Positions 1 to 4,611 of a DNA stretch of 5,912 nucleotides are shown piece after piece. The notes beneath the pieces were generated by a model. It did not search any database, had not been told where the DNA came from, and saw nothing but the letters and a program-made list of their open reading frames with translations. This DNA comes from an uncultured Rhodanobacteraceae bacterium (lineage in GTDB: Bacteria; Pseudomonadota; Gammaproteobacteria; Xanthomonadales; Rhodanobacteraceae). Both the position numbers and the translations under genes were made by a program. Numbering within the stretch: the first letter of the stretch is position 1; each line of letters starts with the position of its first letter. The stretch covers positions 1-5,912 of the forward strand of contig CALFNI010000010.1 in the NCBI GenBank assembly GCA_937902695.1. The letters run 5' to 3'.

Positions 1-1378
1 ATTCCTCGATCACGCGCAGCAACCGCGTCTGCAATGTCAGCGGCATGTCGCCGATTTCGTCGAGGAACAGCGTGCCGCCGGACGACTGCAGGATCTTGCC
101 CGGCCGGCCGTGGCGATCGGCATCGGTGAAGGCGCCGCGCGTGTAGCCGAAGAGCTCGCTCTCGATCAGCGATTCCGGAATCGAGCCGCAGTTGACGGCG
201 ACGAACGCGCGGGTCGCCCACGGCGACATCTGGTGCAGCGCGCGCGCGAACGCTTCCTTGCCGGTGCCCGTCGCGCCTTGCAGGAGGATCGGCACGCGCT
301 TGCCGAAGAGCTGCTGCGCGCAGTTGAAGTTGTGCTGCATGCGCGGATCGGCGCCGACGTGGCGGCGTGCGCCGTCGGCGAGCGGCACGACCGGCGCGTT
401 GCGCACGGTCTCCGAAATCACGCGCTGCGTCGGCGCATGCTCGCCCTGCGGCGGGCGCACGAGCGCGAAGAAGCGGCGCCCGTGCCGCATGTCGCGGATC
501 GGCCAGATGGCCTGCGGCGCGGTGGTCGCGCGCTGGTCGAGCGTCGCGAACTGGAACTGGAACACCTCGTCGATCGGCGAGCCGACGAGTGCCCTGCGAT
601 CGGGATGCCCGAGCTGCGTCAGTGCGCTTTCGTTGACGGCGAGGATCGTGCCGTCGCCCGAGACCGCGACCAGCGCTTCGTGCAGCAGGCCGACGAACTC
701 GGGCCGGCTGTGGAAGCGCAGGATCCACGCGTTGGGGAACTCGCGCAGGAAGTGATAGCGCGCGATCAGGCTCGCCGACATGCTGACCAGCGCCATCGTG
801 TGCCGCTGGATCACGCGGGTGTCGTTGCAGTTGACGCTCGATGCGTCCAGCACGCCGAGCAGGCCGCCGTTCGCGTCGATGATCGGCGCGCCCGAACACG
901 ACATGGCGAGGTTGTAGCCCATGAAATGCTCGTCGCGGTGGATCGTCACGCCGCGCCGCTCGGCGACGCAGGTGCCGAGACCGTTCGTGCCTTCGTGGGG
1001 CTCGTCCCAGAGCGCGCCGTGCCAGAGGCCGGCCTGGCGGAACTCGCGCTTGAGGGTCGGATCGGTGATGGTGGAGAGGATCGTCGCGTCGGCGTCGGCG
1101 AGGATCACCGCGTAGCCGGAACCCGCGATCTGGTCGTACAGGCTTTCCATCTCGGCCCGCGCGACGCCGAGAAGCTCGCCGAGCTTCTGCTGGCGCTCGC
1201 GAAGCTGCGTCGCCTCGAGCACGGCCGTCGCGCGCGCGCCGTTCGGCTCGATGCCGTATTCGGTCAGGCAGCGGTTCCAGGATTTGGCGATGTGCGGGGC
1301 GACCGTCGTCCGCTGCTCACCGCGCAAGGCGCGGATGATGCGGGACGCGTGCCTCACGACTATCGAGGAGTCGCCCAT
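1..1378 (-). CDS. AcoR-family sigma-54-dependent transcriptional regulator (3' end cut by window edge)
   Basis: This is the N-terminal 459 residues of a sigma-54 enhancer-binding protein. Such proteins use ATP hydrolysis to open promoters held by sigma-54 RNA polymerase. Domains visible in order: an AcoR-type N-terminus with SWNRC (33-37) and YGIEP (41-45); a GAF-like sensor (about 85-210) with HEGTNGLGT (128-136) and SCSGAPIID (160-168); a PAS-like segment (about 225-285); and an AAA+ domain from about 340. The AAA+ domain has Walker A GATGTGKE (368-375), a GAFTDA loop (415-420) and Walker B GGTLFLDEIGDM (434-445). The Fis-type HTH lies beyond the edge. ATG at 1378 is preceded by GAGG (1385-1388) six bases upstream, which supports this start. 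Family members usually respond to small molecules such as acetoin, but the ligand cannot be read here. Two catalytic-domain motifs deviate from consensus (see findings). The family call is firm; the specific target is unknown. Confidence 0.93.
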   Translation of the reverse strand, partial: MGDSSIVVRHASRIIRALRGEQRTTVAPHIAKSWNRCLTEYGIEPNGARATAVLEATQLRERQQKLGELLGVARAEMESLYDQIAGSGYAVILADADATILSTITDPTLKREFRQAGLWHGALWDEPHEGTNGLGTCVAERRGVTIHRDEHFMGYNLAMSCSGAPIIDANGGLLGVLDASSVNCNDTRVIQRHTMALVSMSASLIARYHFLREFPNAWILRFHSRPEFVGLLHEALVAVSGDGTILAVNESALTQLGHPDRRALVGSPIDEVFQFQFATLDQRATTAPQAIWPIRDMRHGRRFFALVRPPQGEHAPTQRVISETVRNAPVVPLADGARRHVGADPRMQHNFNCAQQLFGKRVPILLQGATGTGKEAFARALHQMSPWATRAFVAVNCGSIPESLIESELFGYTRGAFTDADRHGRPGKILQSSGGTLFLDEIGDMPLTLQTRLLRVIEE

Positions 1379-1448
1379 GGTTAGCCTCGTGTGAGCGTGG
1401 TGCCGGACGGCGCCGTGGAGTCCGCGCCGCGGTCAGGAAAAGCTCCCG

Positions 1449-1464
1449 GGCAAGATTGGCTCCG
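1449..1464 (-). promoter_or_regulatory. Weak sigma-54-like -24/-12 element upstream of the regulator gene
   Basis: Read on the minus strand the site is CGGAGCCAATCTTGCC, with GG and GC separated by the required ten bases and a full TTGC at -12. The -24 half matches the TGGCAC consensus only at GG and the final C. It would start transcription about 60 bases before the regulator ATG, consistent with autoregulation. Such matches arise by chance in GC-rich DNA, so this is a guess. Confidence 0.22.
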
Positions 1465-1524
1465 CTCGCAAGAATAGGCAAACTGCACCGCAACAATTTG
1501 CTCCGTGTCACCCGCGGGCGAGTT

Positions 1525-1541
1525 ACGGCGTGAGTCGCCGT
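1525..1541. repeat. Perfect 6-bp inverted repeat upstream of the regulator gene
   Basis: ACGGCG (1525-1530) and CGCCGT (1536-1541) flank TGAGT. It lies about 150 bases upstream of the regulator ATG, a typical distance for an enhancer site of a sigma-54 activator. It is also a plausible hairpin. Its role is inferred from position only. Confidence 0.3.
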
Positions 1542-1565
1542 CGAGGGTTGTCGCTTGCCGTATCG

Positions 1566-1581
1566 CGGTGCAGCAATTGCG
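1566..1581 (+). promoter_or_regulatory. Weak sigma-54-like -24/-12 element pointing away from the regulator gene
   Basis: CGGTGCAGCAATTGCG has GG (1567-1568) and GC (1579-1580) with ten bases between and a complete TTGC. The -24 half is weak (CGGTGC against TGGCAC). No plus-strand gene follows until mdtA at 3341, so a transcript would run through the hairpin repeat and antisense to msrB. This lack of a target argues against function. Confidence 0.15.
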
Positions 1582-1616
1582 GCGGATCGACCCTCCTGAA
1601 GAAAGCTCTGCTTTTC

Positions 1617-1722
1617 CCTTCTCCCGCGTGCGGGAGAAGGTGCCGGAGGCGGATGAGGGCACGTTGGTTCGGGCGAACCCAGGGTGCCCTCACCCCAACC
1701 CTCTCCCGCAGGCGGGAGAGGG
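1617..1722. repeat. REP/BIME-like paired-hairpin repeat, copy 1 (downstream of msrB)
   Basis: Two strong hairpins sit in opposite orientation at the ends of a 106-bp unit. The left stem is CCTTCTCCCGC/GCGGGAGAAGG (1617-1627, 1630-1640). The right stem is CCCTCTCCCGC/GCGGGAGAGGG (1699-1709, 1712-1722). Each has an 11-bp perfect stem with a 2-base gap. Between them GAGGGCAC (1655-1662) pairs with GTGCCCTC (1684-1691), and GGTTCG (1666-1671) pairs with CGAACC (1674-1679), so the unit can fold into one long structure. The unit ends 15 bases from the msrB stop codon. No T-run follows either stem on either strand, so it is not a classic intrinsic terminator, though it may protect or end the msrB message. 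Confidence 0.85.
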
Positions 1723-1737
1723 GGAAAAGCACACGCG

Positions 1738-2205
1738 CTAGGCGGCTGGAACCGCCTGCCCTTCAGGGACGAACTCGAGCGCCACGGAGTTCATGCAATA
1801 CCGGTTGCCCGTCGGCGGCGGCCCGTCCGGAAACACATGCCCGAGGTGGCTGTCGCAGCGCGCGCAGCGGATCTCGGTGCGGACCATCCCGTAGGTCGAA
1901 TCGCGGATCTCGCGGACGTGCTCGGAATCCAACGGCGCGAAGAAGCTCGGCCAGCCGGTGCCGGATTCGAACTTCTCGCCGGACTTGAACAGCGGCAGCC
2001 CGCAGAGCCGGCAGACGTACATGCCGCGCTCGTGGTTGTCGAGCAGCGCGCCGCAGAACGGGCGTTCGGTGCCGTGGTCGAGGAGGACGCGGCGCTCCTC
2101 GGGATCGAGGCGCGCGGCGAGCCGGTCGCGTTCGGCGGTCGTGAGCGGGCCGAGGTCGTAGCCGGAGGCGGACTTGCGGACGGTCGAGATGGTTTCGGTG
2201 GTCAT
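1738..2205 (-). CDS. msrB: Peptide-methionine (R)-S-oxide reductase MsrB
   Basis: This 155-residue cytoplasmic enzyme reduces the R-epimer of methionine sulfoxide in proteins, normally using thioredoxin. Seen in the sequence: two zinc-binding pairs CRLC (C65, C68) and CARC (C114, C117), the GTGWPSF motif (82-88), HLGHVFPDGP (120-129) and the active-site RYCMNS with catalytic C137. There is no signal peptide. The length suits a single-domain MsrB. Position 83 is Thr where E. coli MsrB has its recycling Cys, while an extra C51 sits in PFCG (49-52), where such a Cys is known in an MsrB subclass. ATG at 2205 follows GGAG (2214-2217) at eight bases, supporting this start. It lies downstream of msrA on the same strand, with a 158-base gap largely filled by a hairpin repeat. 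Co-transcription is likely but the repeat may lower it. No gene overlaps it convincingly. Confidence 0.96.
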   Translation of the reverse strand: MTTETISTVRKSASGYDLGPLTTAERDRLAARLDPEERRVLLDHGTERPFCGALLDNHERGMYVCRLCGLPLFKSGEKFESGTGWPSFFAPLDSEHVREIRDSTYGMVRTEIRCARCDSHLGHVFPDGPPPTGNRYCMNSVALEFVPEGQAVPAA

Positions 2206-2233
2206 GACGTTATCTCCGATGAGGTGATTCTTT

Positions 2234-2339
2234 CCTTCTCCCGCTTGCGGGAGAAGGTGCGGAGGCGGATGAGGGCGCTCTCGCGAGGTCGAACCAGCCT
2301 GCCCTCACCCCAGCCCCTCTCCCGCGAGCGGGAGAGGGG
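2234..2339. repeat. REP/BIME-like paired-hairpin repeat, copy 2 (between msrA and msrB)
   Basis: This is a second 106-bp unit in the same orientation as copy 1. The left stem is CCTTCTCCCGC/GCGGGAGAAGG (2234-2244, 2247-2257). The right stem is CCCCTCTCCCGC/GCGGGAGAGGGG (2314-2325, 2328-2339). GAGGGC (2271-2276) pairs with GCCCTC (2301-2306). The outer hairpins and the GGAGGCGGATGAGGGC and GCCCTCACCCCA blocks match copy 1 closely, whereas the central bases differ and here include the palindrome CTCGCGAG (2280-2287). It fills about two thirds of the msrA-msrB gap. Confidence 0.87.
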
Positions 2340-2363
2340 GAAAGGCGCGCGGGTCGGCGAGGA

Positions 2364-2999
2364 TCAGGCGTCCTTGAGCCGGGCGCCGAAATCCTTCCTG
2401 AGCTTCTCGACCTTCGGCTGCGCGACGTACGCGATGTACGACTGCTCCGGGTGCTGCTCGGCGTAGTTCTGGTGGTAGCGCTCGGCGTCGTAGAACGCAT
2501 CGAGCGGCACGACCTCGGTCGCGATCGGCGCGGCGAAGACCTTCGCCTCGTCGAGCTGCCTGATGTACGCCTCGGCGACTTCGCGCTGCGCCGCGTCGGC
2601 GAAGAACACGGCCGAGCGGTACTGCCGGCCGCGATCGTTGCCCTGGTGGTTGACCTGGGTCGGATCGTGGGCGACCGCGAAGAACACCTTGAGAAGCTGC
2701 CCGTAGCTGATCCTGTGCGGATCGAAGCGGATCCGGAGCGCCTCGGCGTGATCGGTCGCGCCGCTGCAGACGGCCTCGTAATTGGCGGTCGACGCGCTGC
2801 CGCCGGAGTAGCCGGATGTCACGTCGAGCACGCCGTCGAGCTTCTGGAATACGGCTTCGGTGCACCAGAAACAGCCGCCCGCCAGCACGGCCGTCGATTC
2901 GGCGGTGCCTTCGCCCGGCTTGATGTCGAGCTTCGGATCGGGAACGTGGGAACGGTCGACGGCCAGCGCCGCGCCCGGAATCGCGCAGACGGTATCCAT
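2364..2999 (-). CDS. msrA: Peptide-methionine (S)-S-oxide reductase MsrA
   Basis: This 211-residue enzyme reduces the S-epimer of methionine sulfoxide and complements MsrB. Seen: GGCFWCTEAVF (41-51) with catalytic C43; SGYSGG (62-67); YEAVCSGATDHAEA (74-87), whose E86 corresponds to the conserved active-site Glu; and NDRGRQYRS (121-129), holding the conserved Asp (D122) and Tyr (Y127). There is no signal peptide, so it should be cytoplasmic. The only cysteines are 5, 43, 46 and 78; the C-terminal recycling cysteines of E. coli MsrA are absent. The frame stays open upstream to 3362, but ATG at 2999 is chosen because a strong AGGAGG (3004-3009) precedes it and family similarity starts just after. 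It is probably first in an msrA-msrB operon and is transcribed away from mdtA. Confidence 0.96.
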   Translation of the reverse strand: MDTVCAIPGAALAVDRSHVPDPKLDIKPGEGTAESTAVLAGGCFWCTEAVFQKLDGVLDVTSGYSGGSASTANYEAVCSGATDHAEALRIRFDPHRISYGQLLKVFFAVAHDPTQVNHQGNDRGRQYRSAVFFADAAQREVAEAYIRQLDEAKVFAAPIATEVVPLDAFYDAERYHQNYAEQHPEQSYIAYVAQPKVEKLRKDFGARLKDA

Positions 3000-3003
3000 G
3001 AAA

Positions 3004-3009
3004 CCTCCT
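3004..3009 (-). promoter_or_regulatory. Ribosome binding site of msrA
   Basis: AGGAGG on the minus strand lies four bases before ATG at 2999. It fixes the msrA start, since the reading frame continues open for another 121 codons upstream without any comparable site. Confidence 0.85.
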
Positions 3010-3137
3010 GACAGGTGCAAGCAGACGGTAGCGGAACGGGCAGCATTCGGGACCGGCCCGCCGGTATCGGCCCGGCGTTGCGCGGGTCCGGACACACCCG
3101 CACTCGGGCGAGAAGACAGCCCTTCCGCGCGGAGCCT

Positions 3138-3167
3138 TTCATATGGCGGCGGGGCCGTTGAAACCAA
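3138..3167 (-). promoter_or_regulatory. Weak sigma-70-like promoter candidate for msrA
   Basis: On the minus strand TTGGTT (3162-3167) and TATGAA (3138-3143) are 18 bases apart. The -10 box matches TATAAT at four positions and the -35 box keeps TTG. It would give a leader of about 130 bases containing two small hairpins. The match is modest. Confidence 0.25.
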
Positions 3168-3193
3168 GCGCCAGCGAGCTGAAGAGCGACTGT

Positions 3194-3227
3194 GTAAAGG
3201 CGCATTTACCTGCCATGCACCGTTTAC
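3194..3227. promoter_or_regulatory. Candidate operator: GTAAA/TTTAC dyad with a third half-site, upstream of mdtA
   Basis: GTAAAGGCGCATTTAC (3194-3209) is a 16-bp dyad with a single mismatched pair. A further TTTAC occurs at 3223-3227, exactly 18 bases (start to start) from the TTTAC arm at 3205. It lies in the AT-richer patch of the divergent region. Such dyads in front of RND pump operons are often bound by a TetR/MarR-type repressor or a response regulator, but no regulator gene is seen next to it, so the binding protein is unknown. Confidence 0.35.
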
Positions 3228-3291
3228 TGCGTATTTCCTCCGTAGTCGACTGCTAGCCTTTGTCCGCGCCGCAGAAAGCGTCGGAAAAAGC

Positions 3292-3309
3292 GCGCGGCTG
3301 CAGCCGCGC
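3292..3309. repeat. Perfect 18-bp palindrome in the mdtA leader
   Basis: GCGCGGCTGCAGCCGCGC is fully self-complementary, centred between 3300 and 3301. As RNA it could form a 7-bp GC stem with a TGCA loop ending 18 bases before the GAGGAG ribosome site. It could act as an operator, or as a leader hairpin affecting mdtA translation. No T-run follows, so it is not a simple terminator. Confidence 0.5.
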
Positions 3310-3340
3310 CGGGTGCCGGAAAGAATCGAGGAGATTCGAC

Positions 3341-4582
3341 ATGTCCCGTTGGAAGTGGGCACTGATCGCCGTCGCGGTCGTGCTCGTCGGCGTCATCGGC
3401 TGGCGGGTGATCGCGCACCGCGAAGCGGCCGTCGGCACGGGCATGCGTGGCGGCGCGGGAGCCGATCAGCCGGTCCCGGTGACGGTCGTCCCGGTCGAGC
3501 AGAAGGACGTCCCGATCTACCTCTCCGCGCTCGGCACCGTACAGGCGCTCAACACCGTGACGGTCAACGCGCAGGTCTCGGGCCAGATCCAGTCGATCAA
3601 TTTCAGGGAAGGCCAGGAGGTAAAGGCCGGAGAGACGATCGCCGTGATCGATCCGCGCACGTTCCAGTCCGCGCTCGACCAGGCGAGCGCCAAGAAGAAG
3701 CAGGACGAGGCGCAGCTGACGGCGTCGAAGTCGACGCTCGCGCGCTATACGGAGCTCATCAAGAAGAACTTCGTCGCGGCGCAGGACCTCGAGAATCAGA
3801 ACCAGCTCGTGCGCCAGCAGGAAGCGCTCGTGGCGGCCGACGAGGCTGCGGTCGCGACGGCGAGAACGCAGCTCGGCTACACGAAGATCACCGCGCCGAT
3901 CGACGGCATCGCCGGCATCCGGCAGGTCGACGTCGGCAATCTCATCACGGCGAACGCAGCGACCGGCATCGTCGTGCTGACCCAGGTCCATCCGATCAAC
4001 GTCATCTTCAGCCTGCCCGAGCAGAACCTCGCGCAGGTGCGCACGCCCGACGGTGCCGAGCCGCTGCCGGTCAGCGCGCTCGACCGCACCGATGCGCACA
4101 CGATCGCCGAAGGCGTGCTCAAGGTCATCGACAACCAGATCGACACGACGACCGGCACGTTCAAGCTCAAGGCCGAGTTCGCCAACGAAAAGAACGTTCT
4201 ATGGCCCGGGCAGTTCGTCAATGTGCGCGTGAAAGTCAGCACGGTCGACAAAGGCCTCGTCGTGCCCGCAACTGCCGTGCAGCGCGGCCCCGATGGCAGC
4301 TATGCGTACGTCGTGCAGCCCGATTCGACGGTCAGGATGACGCCGCTGAAGCTCGGCGAGGAAGCCGGCGACAGCACGATCCTCGTCACGTCGGGTTTGA
4401 ACGTCGGCGACAAGGTCGTCACCGAAGGCCAGTTCCGCCTGAAGCCCGGCAGCAAGGTCCAGCCGCTCTCGCCGGGCCAGGATGCGCCGCCGACGAGCGC
4501 GGCCGAGCTCGACAAGCTGAAGCAGCAGGATCCGGGACAGCAGCAGCAACGCGGCGGCCGACGTCGCGGCGGCGGCGGCTGA
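3341..4582 (+). CDS. mdtA: RND efflux periplasmic adaptor subunit, MdtA-like
   Basis: This 413-residue membrane-fusion protein links an inner-membrane RND transporter to an outer-membrane channel in a tripartite drug pump. Seen in order: a single N-terminal membrane segment (about 7-24) with no lipobox Cys, so it is probably anchored by this helix; first lipoyl half with GQIQSINFREGQEVKAGE (81-98); alpha-helical hairpin (about 107-175, Lys/Gln/Ala-rich); second lipoyl half with YTKITAPIDGIAGIRQVDVGN (180-200); beta-barrel (about 215-300) with LWPGQFVNV (287-295); and a membrane-proximal domain ending near 375. The tail (397-413) is a Gln run followed by Arg/Gly repeats. ATG at 3341 follows GAGGAG (3328-3333) at seven bases; the frame is open from 3260 but the upstream part lacks family features. 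The mdtB gene follows after 29 bases. Assignment to MdtA rather than another adaptor rests partly on the MdtB partner. Confidence 0.92.
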   Translation: MSRWKWALIAVAVVLVGVIGWRVIAHREAAVGTGMRGGAGADQPVPVTVVPVEQKDVPIYLSALGTVQALNTVTVNAQVSGQIQSINFREGQEVKAGETIAVIDPRTFQSALDQASAKKKQDEAQLTASKSTLARYTELIKKNFVAAQDLENQNQLVRQQEALVAADEAAVATARTQLGYTKITAPIDGIAGIRQVDVGNLITANAATGIVVLTQVHPINVIFSLPEQNLAQVRTPDGAEPLPVSALDRTDAHTIAEGVLKVIDNQIDTTTGTFKLKAEFANEKNVLWPGQFVNVRVKVSTVDKGLVVPATAVQRGPDGSYAYVVQPDSTVRMTPLKLGEEAGDSTILVTSGLNVGDKVVTEGQFRLKPGSKVQPLSPGQDAPPTSAAELDKLKQQDPGQQQQRGGRRRGGGG

Positions 4583-4611
4583 TCGCCGCGCCGCTCAGAC
4601 AAGCACCCGTC

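Larger units (their letters stand above)
1379..1616. other. Non-coding region upstream of the regulator gene
   Basis: I see no convincing gene between the regulator start and the first hairpin repeat. Short open frames here show no recognisable motif. The stretch holds a perfect ACGGCG-TGAGT-CGCCGT hairpin (1525-1541). It also holds a 9-base inverted repeat, CTGCACCGC (1483-1491) and GCGGTGCAG (1565-1573), and two weak -24/-12-like sites listed separately. It is the expected place for the regulator's promoter and any binding sites, but no strong sigma-70 promoter stands out. Confidence 0.6.
3000..3340. promoter_or_regulatory. Divergent control region between msrA and mdtA
   Basis: This 341-base stretch separates two divergent operons and holds no credible gene. 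The msrA-side half holds leader hairpins ACCGG-CCCG-CCGGT (3052-3065) and GCGGGT/ACCCGC (3082-3087, 3096-3101). A weak minus-strand promoter candidate, TTGGTT-18-TATGAA, lies at 3138-3167. The mdtA-side half is locally AT-richer (about 3190-3240), as expected for promoter DNA, and carries the GTAAA/TTTAC dyad. An extended -10-like TGCTAGCCT (3251-3259) follows without a good -35. A perfect palindrome then lies just before the mdtA ribosome site. The promoters themselves are not certain. Confidence 0.6.

Noticed and set aside
110..1384. Long plus-strand open frame (424 codons) opposite the regulator gene
   Set aside because: Its product is rich in Arg, Ala, Val and Glu with no domain, and it lies exactly antisense to a clear sigma-54 regulator. 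GC-rich codon bias explains the missing stops.
1617..1722. Hairpin repeat as an intrinsic terminator for msrB
   Set aside because: The stems are strong, but no T-run follows on either strand and the unit is a repeated element. Termination by it is possible but not shown.
1617..2339. CRISPR array
   Set aside because: There are only two long units about 600 bases apart, each a paired hairpin, with no short regular repeat-spacer pattern and no cas gene.
1684..2466. Plus-strand open frame across msrB, repeat copy 2 and the msrA end
   Set aside because: It runs through two hairpin repeats and opposite two confident genes, with no domain. It is not supported as a target of the plus-strand -24/-12-like site.
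2364..3362. Longer version of MsrA starting at 3362
   Set aside because: The extra 121 residues cross the divergent control region, overlap the mdtA start and lack family similarity. A strong AGGAGG marks the start at 2999.
3224..4099. Minus-strand open frame (291 codons) opposite mdtA
   Set aside because: It is low-complexity Arg/Asp/Leu sequence antisense to a confident adaptor gene and has no ribosome site or family feature.
4529..4579. Frameshift or repeat expansion at the Gln/Arg/Gly end of mdtA
   Set aside because: The tail follows a complete membrane-proximal domain and ends at a normal stop 29 bases before mdtB. Low-complexity tails are common in adaptor proteins of this kind.
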